Part shown: in pieces, positions 1 to 9,959 of the stretch
Layout of the letters: every line of letters begins with the position of its first letter
Numbering within the stretch: the stretch's first letter is position 1
Origin: Bacillus crepusculi
GTDB taxonomy: Bacteria; Bacillota; Bacilli; Bacillales; Bacillaceae
Length of the DNA stretch: 64,000 nt
Assembly: GCF_014764715.1 (NCBI RefSeq)
Contig: NZ_JACXXE010000003.1
Coordinates: forward strand, 1 to 64,000
Direction of reading: 5' to 3'
Notes under the pieces: generated by a model
What the model saw: only the letters and a program-made list of their open reading frames with translations
Told to the model about the DNA's origin: nothing
Databases searched by the model: none
Made by a program: the position numbers and the translations under genes

Positions 1-23
1 GACACGCTCCAAGGAGTCGTGTC
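1..23 (-). terminator. Hairpin downstream of bpr, cut by window edge
   Basis: GACACG/CGTGTC and CTCC/GGAG arms pair with one bulged base, just after the bpr stop. The minus-strand T tract would lie outside the window, so the terminator role is inferred. Confidence 0.6.
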
Positions 24-35
24 TTTTGCTCAGGA

Positions 36-3000
36 TTACTTCTCGTTGATGTTTAATGTGCCAGAAGCCTTTTGTCTTGTGATATTTCCGTAATCATCTC
101 GAACAATCACTTCAATCTCTGCGCCTTTTGCTTTTGCGGTAGATGTAGCCGTCCAGTAGCCTTCATACGTTCCGCTCGATACTTCGCGAAGCGGCAGCTC
201 TGTAGTATTTTGAAGCTTTGATCTCGCGTTTGTCAGCGGCATGTGAATGACAAATGTTGCATCTAGCTTTTCTCTACTGTGAAATGAAATGTTAACAGAC
301 TCCCCTGATGCCAGATGGACATTCTCTGCTGGAGTCAGCTTAGAAATCTCAGGCGCCTCGTATTGGACATCAATATTGACTTTTTTAGTTGTTTTGTTTC
401 CTGCTGCATCTTTCGCTGTGACTTTGATCGTATTTTCCCCGTTCTCAAGCAGTATTCTTGCGGAATATTTCCCTTCTTTTATGGTTGCCTTTTTTCCATT
501 TACAGTGACTTGATCAAGATGATCATCTGTGACCTTTCCTTCTACAGTGAGCGATTCTTTATTCGTCTTTTCTCCTTTTTTCGGTGTATCTATGGTGAGC
601 GCTGGAGCTGTTTGATCAATGATCACCTTTACTGATTTGGATCGTTTTGTTGCGCCTTTATCCGTAACAGTCGCAGCTGTGAATACATGCTCTCCACTTG
701 AAACAGTGATCTTTTCTTTAAATGTGCCCGACTGATCTGCTTTCACTTTGGCTATCTCTTCATCGTTTTGATAGATCGCCACATCAAGCCCAGGTGAGGC
801 TTCGCCTTCAATCTCCAGTTCATCTTTGTTCGTTATCGTTCCTGCTTTTGGAGATGTAATTTCTGGCACATCTGCTTCATAGTGAACAAGCGCACGAATC
901 ATATAATTCCCCTCTTCTTTTGGAGAAGGCGAAAAGGCACCGCTCGTCAGTTGCCAGCTTCTTTCAGTGTTTGGCCCATCTTCATCTGTTGCAAGCCCCG
1001 GAGATTCCGTATTCTTTTTCGTTTGAATGTAGACGAGATAGAAATCTCCATCCACAGTGATGGCTTGATCTTCTAAATCTACTTTTGTCCATTCACCATT
1101 ACGTAGCGCATTTGCTTTTAATGGTCCTGCCATTTTCTCACCTGGCGCTCCGTTTTTCCCAGAAGCGTCATACACTTCAACCGCAAATTCATTCCCGCCT
1201 GGAGCTGGCCACTCTGATGTCCAGAATCGGAATAGCCCCCCTGTGACCTGCGCTTGTTTCCTCCCCTTTTCTAGTGAAAACTTCACAGCCCAGCCATTGC
1301 CAGGATCATAAAAAGCCCGTGCATTTTCAGCTGTCCCGTCATCGTAGCCAATTTCCCCAGCAAAACCGATAAAAGGCTCAAGCTTGATTGCTTTTGCCAG
1401 CGGCTTTTCTGTGACATCCGCTGTAAAAGAATATCCTTTAAAGCCTTTCGCAAATACTTTGACTGTATAGACGCCGCTCAATGCCTCTAGAGAAAACTCA
1501 CCGGATTCATCTGTTTTCACCGGCTCAATTTTCGCATCCTCTACAAGATAAACCGTAGCACCTTTTACCTTTTCACCTGTCGTCTCATTAACGATTGTGC
1601 CGGATATGGTCCGTTTTTCAAGTGGCTGTAAGGAGAAATTTGCTTCTGCCTTTTCATTTGAGGAAATGCTGACTTTTTGGGTGAGTGATTCAAAGCCATA
1701 GGCTTCCGCTTTCACTGTAAATTCTCCCGCTCCATGGGAAAGCTGATATTTTCCTGTCGCTTCATCAGTGTACGTTGATTTTCCGCTTTCAAGGACACTG
1801 ATTTGCGCTTTCATAGGAAGGGCTTTGATGGAAGGAGCATCTAGACTTTTTTCATTTTTCATCTGCACATGTTTTTCTTTTACTTTAGCAGGTTTTGCAC
1901 TTTTAGGATCGACGGATTTTTTATTGTGGCGGGCAGGCTTTTCTTTTTTGATGACGCCAAGTTGTTTCTTTGCTTTTTGAGGCAAGGCTTGATCTGTTAT
2001 TTTCACGTCATCTAAATAAAAGCCGTCTTTTGTGACACTGCCATCTGTTCTCAGCTGAAAACTCACTCTCACCTTTTGACCTTTATAGGCAGATAAATCG
2101 ATTTCACCTGCTGTCCATTCGTTTGTTTTACCTGTATAGGCAGCCACTTGTACAGCATCTTCACCCTCCGGCTGCACATGTACATGCACATAGTCATAAT
2201 TTGCTTCAAGGTCATGCCAGTATTGATATTGCAAAAAGGAGGAGCCTGACTCTGGTACAGATACCATCGGCATTGATAAATTGGCATCTGTTTGATTTTC
2301 ATAAGGACTGTCTAAGTTTGTGGCATAGACATGCTCTCCAGTAAAGGCTTCTTTCGGACCTGTAGACGGCTTCCCCCACTGCCAAGGATCTTTCGTTCCC
2401 CCACTGTACCATCCACTTGGCCATGCTTCAAAGTCTTGCATGTAGCCCGTGGTGACAGATGTTTTAACCGGTAGCGTGTACGGCTCTGATGCCGCTTCAT
2501 TTCCCCCAAAATCTTTCACAATCCATCGATACGTGACGTTTTCACCCTCAAGTTCAGGAAGCTTGACAACATAGGTTCCTTTTAAGTGATTTCCATCCGT
2601 TCGACTTGCTTGCAGCGTCTCCCATTTCCCTTGATCCACTTGATAAGTCAAGGAGACATTCGTCACAGCTACTTCATCTTCCGCTGTGATGGTCAAAGGT
2701 GTTGGCGTGGAGGCAAAGATTTCATTCGGTCCTTTATGAGAAAAAACCGGTGGTTCTGTATCTTCTCCTTCTGTTGTCACCTGTCCTTCAATCGTGCCGA
2801 TTCCATCTGTTAATGCCGTGATCGCCTCTATTGCATCAACTAAACCTGCCCCATAGCCATTGTTGGGTGATTCTGGGAATTTTTCATCTGTCAAAGGCTT
2901 CGCTGTATCAATGAGAATTTGCTCAATCGCTTCAACAGAAAGGTCTGATTGTACTTGCCGAAGAAGAGCAACAACCGCTGAAACATGCGGGCCTGCCATC

Positions 3001-4352
3001 GAAGTGCCATTCCAGCCATCCTCATATCCTTTCTGCGGGATTGAAGAGCGAATGTTTACCCCTGGGGCTGCAATATCTGGTTTCATGACACCATATGGAG
3101 ATGGACCTTGCAGTGAGAAAGAACCTAATTTGTTATCTTGATCCGTTGCACCTGTCGCAAAGACTTCTGGATAGTTCGCAGGATTTGCAATCGATCCCTC
3201 ACCACCAGGATTAAATAAATCGGTATTGCCAGCCGAAAACTCAGGGAAGATGTCTGCTGCTCTCCAAGCATTGACCACATCTTTATACCAATCATCTAGC
3301 CCAGGTCCACCGCCCCAAGAATTATTGACAACATCTGGTGCCTTTTCCGGATGCGGATTTCCGTTCTCATCCTTTGGTGCCAAAATCCACTCACCTGCAT
3401 CTAGCAAGTCAGCATCTGTACCACCATCTTCTGAGAAAGCCTTCACCGCAATCCATTTTGCACCTGGTGCAACCCCGATTTGATTCGTTCCATCTGGCTC
3501 AGAGCCAACCATCGTTCCAGTCACATGTGTCCCGTGCTCTAAATCATCGTATGGTGCCTCAGATCCTGTCGTTGCATCATACCAATTAAATTCATGAGAA
3601 GGTTCATTCGGCCGTGCTGGATCAAATCCGCGGTATTTTTCTTTTAAAGCAGGGTGCTCCCATTCCACACCTGTATCAATGCTTGCCACAACGGTACCAG
3701 TACCGTCATAACCTAAAGCCCACGCTTCTGGGGCATGAACCTGAGAAATATTCCACTCGATTCCGTCTACTGCTTTGATTTGTTTTTTCTGCTTAGCACT
3801 CTTCAAATCAACCGGACGATGGATTTGACGGGTTTCATTTGGCAGCACTTGATCTACTTCCGGAAAGGAAGCCACCTTTTCCATGACCTCTTTCGTTCCC
3901 GTCACAGCTAGACCATTTACAATATAATACGAATGAATGTCCTTCACTTGCTTATTCTTTTGTTCTTTTTGTAAATACGCAAGTAGCGCTTGTTGCGTCT
4001 CTTCAGACGTTGCTCTTAGCTCAGATACAACAGCTGATCTTTTTGTGTACTGCGTTTTAGCAGCTGTTAGTTTTTGTTTTTTGGCTTTTGACACAGCTTT
4101 CTTCGCCACTTTTTGCGCATTTGTTTGTTCCTTCATTTTGACTAAAAAGGTCACCTTGTCTTTTTGCTCAAACTGCTTCATTAATCTAGATGAAATCTTT
4201 GCTTTTGTTGTCTTAGAGGAAACAGCTTCCTCCTGATATGAGGTAGAAGTCGATTTTGCCTGAACCATCCCAAAGCTTGTCATCGTTAAAGTACCAATCA
4301 CCAATAGACTCATCAAACGATAGCCGGCGGTTTTTCGAAACTTCACTTTCAA
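36..4352 (-). CDS. bpr: Bacillopeptidase F, secreted subtilisin-family serine protease
   Basis: Extracellular S8 endopeptidase of 1438 residues, close to the roughly 1430 of B. subtilis Bpr. A signal peptide (residues 1-32) is followed by a propeptide to about 185 and a catalytic domain to about 515. The triad is visible: Asp226 in SIDTGV, His273 in HGTHVTG and Ser451 in GTSMAGPH, with NNSWGG supplying the oxyanion Asn. The long C-terminal part has MAM/jelly-roll-like, carboxypeptidase-regulatory-like and Ig-like modules, with a Lys-rich linker near 790-840 that could be a processing site. The start is TTG, chosen for AGGAGG seven bases upstream. It follows ftsZ but sits behind that gene's terminator, so it is probably transcribed on its own. 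Confidence 0.95.
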   Translation of the reverse strand: MKVKFRKTAGYRLMSLLVIGTLTMTSFGMVQAKSTSTSYQEEAVSSKTTKAKISSRLMKQFEQKDKVTFLVKMKEQTNAQKVAKKAVSKAKKQKLTAAKTQYTKRSAVVSELRATSEETQQALLAYLQKEQKNKQVKDIHSYYIVNGLAVTGTKEVMEKVASFPEVDQVLPNETRQIHRPVDLKSAKQKKQIKAVDGIEWNISQVHAPEAWALGYDGTGTVVASIDTGVEWEHPALKEKYRGFDPARPNEPSHEFNWYDATTGSEAPYDDLEHGTHVTGTMVGSEPDGTNQIGVAPGAKWIAVKAFSEDGGTDADLLDAGEWILAPKDENGNPHPEKAPDVVNNSWGGGPGLDDWYKDVVNAWRAADIFPEFSAGNTDLFNPGGEGSIANPANYPEVFATGATDQDNKLGSFSLQGPSPYGVMKPDIAAPGVNIRSSIPQKGYEDGWNGTSMAGPHVSAVVALLRQVQSDLSVEAIEQILIDTAKPLTDEKFPESPNNGYGAGLVDAIEAITALTDGIGTIEGQVTTEGEDTEPPVFSHKGPNEIFASTPTPLTITAEDEVAVTNVSLTYQVDQGKWETLQASRTDGNHLKGTYVVKLPELEGENVTYRWIVKDFGGNEAASEPYTLPVKTSVTTGYMQDFEAWPSGWYSGGTKDPWQWGKPSTGPKEAFTGEHVYATNLDSPYENQTDANLSMPMVSVPESGSSFLQYQYWHDLEANYDYVHVHVQPEGEDAVQVAAYTGKTNEWTAGEIDLSAYKGQKVRVSFQLRTDGSVTKDGFYLDDVKITDQALPQKAKKQLGVIKKEKPARHNKKSVDPKSAKPAKVKEKHVQMKNEKSLDAPSIKALPMKAQISVLESGKSTYTDEATGKYQLSHGAGEFTVKAEAYGFESLTQKVSISSNEKAEANFSLQPLEKRTISGTIVNETTGEKVKGATVYLVEDAKIEPVKTDESGEFSLEALSGVYTVKVFAKGFKGYSFTADVTEKPLAKAIKLEPFIGFAGEIGYDDGTAENARAFYDPGNGWAVKFSLEKGRKQAQVTGGLFRFWTSEWPAPGGNEFAVEVYDASGKNGAPGEKMAGPLKANALRNGEWTKVDLEDQAITVDGDFYLVYIQTKKNTESPGLATDEDGPNTERSWQLTSGAFSPSPKEEGNYMIRALVHYEADVPEITSPKAGTITNKDELEIEGEASPGLDVAIYQNDEEIAKVKADQSGTFKEKITVSSGEHVFTAATVTDKGATKRSKSVKVIIDQTAPALTIDTPKKGEKTNKESLTVEGKVTDDHLDQVTVNGKKATIKEGKYSARILLENGENTIKVTAKDAAGNKTTKKVNIDVQYEAPEISKLTPAENVHLASGESVNISFHSREKLDATFVIHMPLTNARSKLQNTTELPLREVSSGTYEGYWTATSTAKAKGAEIEVIVRDDYGNITRQKASGTLNINEK

Positions 4353-4614
4353 TCAAATCCCTCCTCCTCAAATGGTCAATCAACGTGTAACCCGCTCTTC
4401 TCTCCTTCCTTTTTGTTCATGACAAGATTCATGGTGTTCTATTTAATGTAGTCAAATAAAGTTCATCATTTTGTCGTTTTTTGTAACAGGAATCAAAAAT
4501 GATTCTTTCGGCTTAATCTACATAAGACAAATTACGTATGGTAGATTAACGATTCTTACATGTTCGAGACTTTTCTGTTAGAAGAACAACAGTCCCTTTA
4601 TCATTTAAGGCATT
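4353..4614. other. bpr upstream region
   Basis: No gene is seen. On the minus strand a weak promoter-like pair is present (TTGACT, 17 bp, ATGAAT). A perfect 16-bp inverted repeat (GAATCA-AAAA-TGATTC) lies at 4490-4505 and could be an operator, but nothing else supports that. bpr expression in B. subtilis is under post-exponential control, which this stretch could mediate (inference). Confidence 0.35.
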
Positions 4615-4641
4615 AAAAAATCCCCTTCCTATGGAAGGGGA
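4615..4641 (-). terminator. ftsZ terminator
   Basis: Perfect 9-bp stem TCCCCTTCC/GGAAGGGGA with loop TAT, followed on the minus strand by six T. It ends the ftsAZ unit and separates it from bpr. Confidence 0.9.
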
Positions 4642-4655
4642 TGAGCCATGTTCAA

Positions 4656-5804
4656 TTAGCGTTTGTTGCGATTACGTAAGAACGTTGGGATATCGAGTGT
4701 ATCATCGCTTGATTGTTGTGTATTTTGTCTTGGCTGTGATGATGTTTGCTGATGTTCCTCGCGTTTTACTTCACGCTTTTGTGGAATGGATTGATTTTGT
4801 TTTAATCCTTGACCTAATGGATTTCTTTGTGATTTTGTCACCTCTGGCTCTTGCTCAATAAATCCAGTTGCGATTACTGTCACCACAATTTCATCCTTCA
4901 AGTTATCATTAATAACAGATCCGAAAATCATGTTTACATCTTCATCAGATGCTGATGCAACAATATCAGCGGCTTCTTGTACTTCATAAAGACTTAGGTT
5001 TGTACCACCCGTAATATTCATGATGACGCCTTGTGCACCGTCAATCGCCGTTTCAAGTAGTGGTGAAGAAATGGCTTTCTTCGCTGCTTCAGCGGCACGG
5101 TTTTCACCTGTTGCGACACCGATTCCCATAAGGGCTGAACCTTTATTAGACATGATTGTTTTCACGTCAGCAAAGTCAAGGTTAATCAAACCTGGTGTTG
5201 CAATTAAATCTGAAATTCCTTGAACACCTTGTCTTAGCACGTTATCCGCTGCACGGAATGCTTCAAGCATTGGCGTATTTTTATCAACAATTTCAAGCAA
5301 GCGATCGTTTGGAATCACGATTAATGTATCAACTGCTTCTTTCATAGAAGCAATTCCTTCAACTGCTTGAAGCTGACGCTTTCTTCCTTCAAATGTGAAA
5401 GGACGAGTGACGACACCAACTGTCAAAGCCCCAGAATCTTTTGCAATCTTTGCAATGACAGGTGCAGCACCAGTACCAGTTCCACCACCCATACCAGCTG
5501 TAACAAAGACCATGTCAGCGCCTTTTAATACTTCTTCAATTTGTTCTTTGCTTTCTTCAGCTGCCTTTTTACCGACTTCAGGATTCGCACCTGCTCCAAG
5601 CCCTCTTGTCAGCTTAGCACCGATTTGCATTTTTGTTTCTGCTTTTGATAGATTTAATGCTTGTGCATCTGTATTCACTGCAATAAAATCGACACCCTGT
5701 ACGTCATTTTCGATCATTCGGTTGACAGCGTTATTTCCGCCTCCACCTACTCCGATTACTTTAATTGATGCTAGGCCGTCTATATTTGTTTCAAACTCCA
5801 ACAT
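4656..5804 (-). CDS. ftsZ: Cell division GTPase FtsZ
   Basis: Tubulin-like GTPase that polymerises into the Z ring at mid-cell and recruits the divisome. The N-terminal [11 protein letters not shown] loop (about residue 20) and the tubulin signature GGGTGTG (106-112) bind GTP. The C-terminal domain follows, then a Gln/Arg-rich linker and the conserved tail DIPTFLRNR, the docking peptide for FtsA, SepF and EzrA. The 382-residue length is normal for Bacillus. It lies 33 bp after ftsA in the classic ftsAZ pair, and a terminator follows directly. Confidence 0.99.
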   Translation of the reverse strand: MLEFETNIDGLASIKVIGVGGGGNNAVNRMIENDVQGVDFIAVNTDAQALNLSKAETKMQIGAKLTRGLGAGANPEVGKKAAEESKEQIEEVLKGADMVFVTAGMGGGTGTGAAPVIAKIAKDSGALTVGVVTRPFTFEGRKRQLQAVEGIASMKEAVDTLIVIPNDRLLEIVDKNTPMLEAFRAADNVLRQGVQGISDLIATPGLINLDFADVKTIMSNKGSALMGIGVATGENRAAEAAKKAISSPLLETAIDGAQGVIMNITGGTNLSLYEVQEAADIVASASDEDVNMIFGSVINDNLKDEIVVTVIATGFIEQEPEVTKSQRNPLGQGLKQNQSIPQKREVKREEHQQTSSQPRQNTQQSSDDTLDIPTFLRNRNKR

Positions 5805-5837
5805 GCTGAATCCTCCTAATCCGTCGAAAATCTAATT

Positions 5838-7160
5838 CTATTCCCAGAACATATTAAATAGTTTTTTCATTTTGCCCGGTTTTTTATTTGTCTCTTGTTG
5901 TGCTTTTTGTTTCACTTTCGGTCTTGGCTGTGCTTCTTTCACTTGTGATGTTGCAGAAACCGGCTCCATGGACGCGCCTACTTCATGAAACGCCTCATCC
6001 GGCATTTGGAATCCAACCTGTCTGCCCTGGATCTTTGCATTGCGGTAAGCAAAATGGATCAGACCCACTCCCGTCATATATTGAGGCTCTCTCACCCCAA
6101 TATAATTAGGACTTGCAATTCTTACATTGTTTTGTAAGACCGTTTGTGCAAGAGAAAGAATACCAGGTATAGCTGCCTGTCCACCTGTTAGAACGAATCC
6201 GCCAGGCAAATCATGGACACCCATATTTCTTAATTCCTCTGCCACAAAGAGCAGAATTTCTTCCAAACGCGCTTCGATAATATTAGACGCTTCAAGTTGT
6301 GTATAAGTCTGTTTTTGATCGGTACCGATGACAGAAACTTCAAATGTTTCCTCAGGCGATGCCTCATCATAGAACGCATGTCCAAATTGTTTTTTGATTC
6401 GTTCAGCTTCTTCAGTGGAAGTTCTAAGTCCTATAGACAAATCTTTTGTAATGTTCTCTCCGCCCAAAGGGATACTGTGAGTAGAATAGAGATGCCCGTT
6501 TTCAAATACAGAAATCGTTGTAGATCCCCCGCCAATATCGACAAGAGCTACCCCTAGATTTTTTTCATCTTTCGATAACGCTGCTGAGCCCGATGCGAGT
6601 GGCTGCAAGCAAATATCCATAATTTCAATACCAGCTCGCTCTACACATCGAAGCCAGTTATGTAGAATCGTTTTAGAGCCTGTAATTAACGATCCATCCA
6701 CTTCTAGCCGAACACCAAGCATTTTTTTCGGATCTGTGATCTCATCTCTTCCGTCGACAATAAATTGTCTTGGAATGACGTCTACGACGAGATGTTCTTG
6801 AGGAATAGATACTACCTGTGCAGCATCTAAAACACGTCTCACATCTTCAGCATGTATTTCTTTATTTTCACTAGATACTGCGACCACGCCGCTCGTATTC
6901 TGAATATGAATGTGGTTTCCGTTAATTCCGACAATCGCCTTTTGTAAAGGAAAACCTACCATTCTCTCAGCCTGTTCAAATGCTTGTCTAATAGAATGAA
7001 CTGTCTCATCTATATCAACAATCGATCCTTTTTTTAACCCCTCAGAAGGGACATTTCCAACACCTATAATGTTAAGCGAATCATCCGCCATTTCTCCGAC
7101 GATGACTTTTATATTGGATGTACCGATGTCAAGGCTGACGTAAATTTCATTGTTGTTCAT
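5838..7160 (-). CDS. ftsA: Cell division protein FtsA
   Basis: Actin-like ATPase that tethers FtsZ to the membrane. The phosphate-1 motif is at the N terminus (SLDIGTSN), the second in the middle (VDIGGGST), and a Lys/Phe-rich C-terminal amphipathic helix (KKLFNMFWE) is the likely membrane anchor. I start it at the ATG giving MNNNEIYV because AGGAGGT sits eight bases upstream; a longer reading begins inside that ribosome site. Length is then 440 residues. A sigma-H-like promoter lies upstream, overlapping the end of sbp. Confidence 0.98.
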   Translation of the reverse strand: MNNNEIYVSLDIGTSNIKVIVGEMADDSLNIIGVGNVPSEGLKKGSIVDIDETVHSIRQAFEQAERMVGFPLQKAIVGINGNHIHIQNTSGVVAVSSENKEIHAEDVRRVLDAAQVVSIPQEHLVVDVIPRQFIVDGRDEITDPKKMLGVRLEVDGSLITGSKTILHNWLRCVERAGIEIMDICLQPLASGSAALSKDEKNLGVALVDIGGGSTTISVFENGHLYSTHSIPLGGENITKDLSIGLRTSTEEAERIKKQFGHAFYDEASPEETFEVSVIGTDQKQTYTQLEASNIIEARLEEILLFVAEELRNMGVHDLPGGFVLTGGQAAIPGILSLAQTVLQNNVRIASPNYIGVREPQYMTGVGLIHFAYRNAKIQGRQVGFQMPDEAFHEVGASMEPVSATSQVKEAQPRPKVKQKAQQETNKKPGKMKKLFNMFWE

Positions 7161-7291
7161 TCTATGGCACCTCCTCACATATCAATACTTTCTATTCTAT
7201 TATTTGCTGAACAACAATACAATGCATGTGTTTTTACAAGTGTGTAACAAAACTTAAAAAATCAACATTTTTTATTAGGATTACTGAAAAT

Positions 7292-7318
7292 ATTCGTTAC
7301 ATCATATGTATATCCTTT
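7292..7318 (-). promoter_or_regulatory. Predicted sigma-H promoter for ftsAZ
   Basis: The minus strand reads AAAGGATAT, 13 bp, CGAAT, matching sigma-H elements (AGGAWWT and GAAT). B. subtilis ftsAZ is known to have a sigma-H promoter used early in sporulation. It abuts the sbp stop codon. Confidence 0.6.
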
Positions 7319-7319
7319 T

Positions 7320-7688
7320 TTATGACTCACTTTTTTTCTTTTTTTCTCTAGAAATTGTCCATTTTGTTAGTAGAATTCTTCGAATAACTGCTATATTTTG
7401 AAACAATCTAACTCCGAATGCAAACATTCCGACTAAATACAAGTCTACACCAAGATGGACGCCCAGAAAAGCTAAACTTATTGCGAGTATAATATTAAAG
7501 AAAAAGCCTGATACAAACACAAGTTCATCGTATGCCCCTTGCAGGTGTGCCCGGATTCCACCAATCAATGTATCAAGCGCAGCAAGTACAGCGAGGGAAA
7601 GATAGTTAGAATACTCACTCGGTATCGTAAAATTTGTTAAGAAACCGATGGCAACTCCTATGATTAAGCCAAGTACAGGAAGCCACAT
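7320..7688 (-). CDS. sbp: Small basic protein Sbp, membrane protein upstream of ftsA
   Basis: A 122-residue DUF1290 membrane protein with about four hydrophobic segments and a very basic tail (SREKKKKSES). Its function is unknown; its fixed place between ylxX and ftsA suggests an envelope or division link. The start overlaps the ylxX stop by one base (TAATG), so translation is probably coupled. The ftsAZ sigma-H promoter begins at its stop codon. Confidence 0.93.
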   Translation of the reverse strand: MWLPVLGLIIGVAIGFLTNFTIPSEYSNYLSLAVLAALDTLIGGIRAHLQGAYDELVFVSGFFFNIILAISLAFLGVHLGVDLYLVGMFAFGVRLFQNIAVIRRILLTKWTISREKKKKSES

Positions 7689-8419
7689 TAAGATTTTCCC
7701 TCCTTTACATCGTCTAGAGGCTTCAATTCGTTTATCTGAATTGTACCGTCATATGCTTTTAAATCAATCTTTTCCTTCGGCTGGCTAATACTCAAGCTGA
7801 AATTTTCTTGGGCGAACAAATCACCTATATCTGAGACATTTAAACGGCTGTATAATTTGTCTGCCTGCTGGCTAATCATCTTAATGGTCACTGTATCTCC
7901 ATCTATGCTGTAGCCATCCATTTTCGTCGTCCCATTAATATCACGAATGACACTTGTATTAATCACCCGGTGGTCATTAATGGAAATATGTTTTGCTCCA
8001 AACATATTAGCTTCGTTGATTAACTTTTTCAGAAGATCAGGCGGGATATTTTTTACTTCTTCTCCGGTCAGATCCTTAGAAAAGAGCTGAGAAATTTCAA
8101 TTTCAATCCCCTCGCCCGTTACCTCTGTAAAACCGGCCTTTTCTTTTAAATCTTTTAACGTTTTTGTTAATTGTGCTTCTTTTGATTGATTCCCTTGATG
8201 ACCATATTTTTTCAGCATCTCATCATATTTATCAATTTCTTTCAGTAAATCCAATTCCTTACTTTTAGATGTAGATAAATCCTCTCTTAATTCCCACACA
8301 TCGCGAGTATCACGAATTTTAGGTTTTTGTAAAGAGTTAAATTGGATAGCGACCATGATGCCAAATATCACCATCAAGACTGTCAAGCTAAGTAAAGGCT
8401 TCTTTTTCCTCAACACCAT
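7688..8419 (-). CDS. ylxX: DUF881 family protein YlxX
   Basis: DUF881 protein of 241-243 residues: one N-terminal membrane helix, a coiled-coil region (about residues 40-90) and an extracytoplasmic DUF881 domain containing NTSVIRDINGTT. Its role is unknown, but it always travels with division genes. Start is uncertain: ATG, GTG and TTG lie in a row behind AAAGGTG, and the TTG six bases on has the best spacing. It shares the family with the adjacent ylxW, which points to an old tandem duplication. Confidence 0.9.
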   Translation of the reverse strand: MVLRKKKPLLSLTVLMVIFGIMVAIQFNSLQKPKIRDTRDVWELREDLSTSKSKELDLLKEIDKYDEMLKKYGHQGNQSKEAQLTKTLKDLKEKAGFTEVTGEGIEIEISQLFSKDLTGEEVKNIPPDLLKKLINEANMFGAKHISINDHRVINTSVIRDINGTTKMDGYSIDGDTVTIKMISQQADKLYSRLNVSDIGDLFAQENFSLSISQPKEKIDLKAYDGTIQINELKPLDDVKEGKS

Positions 8420-8433
8420 TCACCTTTTCACTT

Positions 8434-9123
8434 TTAATCTTTGTTTCGGAAAAGAGGATTCATACGAATCTCCTTTTTTTCAATCGTCATCGAAATGTGA
8501 TCACTTGTCAGTTGATCAACTACTCCGCCTGCAATATTTAAAGCGGGTATTAACACAGCAGGATCCCCAATAGCAGAAATGACAAATGGCGCTGGATGCT
8601 GAACTCCGTCAACTGTAACGACTGGTCCGTTACAATGTATGTATGATTGGTGTGTAATTCTTTGTCCATTAATTGATACAGCAGATGCCCCTGATATAAA
8701 TAGTTCGTTTATCACATGGAAAATATGGCTCTCATGCACAATGTAATTATTGACATTTTGTCCACTCGGGATATAAGATGCATCTTCAAGGGATACTTTT
8801 ACCCCTTTTCCTTTCACACCGACTTCTCCTGTAAACATTCTGTATTTCTCAACATCTTCCAATACATTAAAATACTGCTCTTTTTCATTTTTCAAACTGG
8901 CTTCTGTTGCTTGAACCTTTGATTGAAGGCTATATAATTCTTTTTCAAGTTTCTGGTTTGCCTTTTCTTGTTTTGTCAGCTGACTTTTCAATGAGTATTC
9001 TTTTTTCCATTGCTCCGTTCGAATGACATCTGCCTGATGCTGCTTTGTGTATTGGTATGAAAAAGAAATCAGAAAACCAAGAACAAGCATTACAATTGAG
9101 AATATAACTGTTTTGCCTCTCAA
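8434..9123 (-). CDS. ylxW: DUF881 family protein YlxW
   Basis: 229 residues with an N-terminal transmembrane helix (7-23), a strong coiled coil (about 40-90, Lys/Glu/Gln-rich) and a DUF881 domain with INGQRITHQSYI. It starts with TTG, overlapping the divIB stop as TTGA, with AAGGAAG upstream, so it is probably translationally coupled to divIB. It is a paralogue of ylxX just downstream; exact function unknown. Confidence 0.9.
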   Translation of the reverse strand: MRGKTVIFSIVMLVLGFLISFSYQYTKQHQADVIRTEQWKKEYSLKSQLTKQEKANQKLEKELYSLQSKVQATEASLKNEKEQYFNVLEDVEKYRMFTGEVGVKGKGVKVSLEDASYIPSGQNVNNYIVHESHIFHVINELFISGASAVSINGQRITHQSYIHCNGPVVTVDGVQHPAPFVISAIGDPAVLIPALNIAGGVVDQLTSDHISMTIEKKEIRMNPLFRNKD

Positions 9124-9899
9124 CGTTCATCTTCCTTTTTCTTAGATTTAAAAGCTTCAAAATACGTTGCGACTTCCATATGAATGGTGCCCTTCTCAGA
9201 TGGCGAAAGTTCTTTTACAATGGCCGGATAGGTTTTCATTTTATCGGCGAATGTTTTAATTGACGCAATCACAGTGTTCCCGTCATTCATATAAAATTTA
9301 ACGAGCCACTGGTTCGAACTTGTCGGCACATAGTATACTTCTGAGATGAGTTCCTGAATAGAGGCTGGGAGTTGATTTAAAGATTTGACTGTTTGCTTCA
9401 GCTTCTCTTTATTGTCCCAATCGACAAAAATAGGTCCTGCATGACTGGGCGTTACTTCATCTGGTAAAGCTGTCCCATTTTCAAGAAGCTCATAATATAG
9501 ATTCCCCTTTTGAAGGTACGCAATATTTGCATATTCTTTGACTGCAATACTGACCTTATTTGGGAATTGTTTTTTAATATCGACACTTTTAATCAGTTTA
9601 TTTTGTTTAATATGATCTACTGTTATGTCTTTATTTAAATTCCAAAACTCTGTCTCGCCTTCTTTAATTTGTGAAAGTTTAACAATCTGTTTTGTTGATA
9701 CATGCTCGTTACCTGTGATGGTTAAAGAAGAAATTTTACTGATGGGTGTTTGCAAATAAATAATAATTAAAACCATGATAAAAAACAGCAGAATAAAAGA
9801 GATCAGTCTCCGATTCGCTTTCTGCTTTCTTTGTTCTTTAATTTTAGGAATTCGTTCTTCTATATTGACGATCTTTTCATTTTCATGATCAGGTCGCAT
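9120..9899 (-). CDS. divIB: Cell division protein DivIB (FtsQ)
   Basis: Bitopic divisome protein that works with DivIC and FtsL to control septal synthesis by FtsW and PBP2B. It has a charged cytoplasmic tail (1-32), one membrane helix (33-50), a POTRA domain beginning ISKISSLTITGN and a beta domain. At 259 residues it fits Bacillus DivIB. GAGGTGAAGAG precedes the ATG. A terminator-like hairpin separates it from murB, unusual inside this cluster. Confidence 0.97.
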   Translation of the reverse strand: MRPDHENEKIVNIEERIPKIKEQRKQKANRRLISFILLFFIMVLIIIYLQTPISKISSLTITGNEHVSTKQIVKLSQIKEGETEFWNLNKDITVDHIKQNKLIKSVDIKKQFPNKVSIAVKEYANIAYLQKGNLYYELLENGTALPDEVTPSHAGPIFVDWDNKEKLKQTVKSLNQLPASIQELISEVYYVPTSSNQWLVKFYMNDGNTVIASIKTFADKMKTYPAIVKELSPSEKGTIHMEVATYFEAFKSKKKEDER

Positions 9900-9959
9900 A
9901 TATACTCTTCACCTCATTCAAAGCTGCTGATACACACCTTTGGATCATCATTTTGATTA

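Noticed and set aside
289-3589. Several 60-106 codon plus-strand frames opposite bpr
   Set aside because: They lie wholly antisense to a well-conserved protease, lack ribosome sites and have skewed Phe/Ser/Leu-rich composition typical of shadow frames.
4490-4505. Inverted repeat GAATCA-AAAA-TGATTC upstream of bpr
   Set aside because: Possible operator, but it is short, AT-rich and not linked to a clear promoter, so it is only mentioned in the bpr upstream entry.
5395-5835. 146-codon plus-strand frame opposite ftsZ
   Set aside because: Pro/Ala/Thr-rich mirror of the ftsZ coding strand with no ribosome site; ftsZ explains the conservation.
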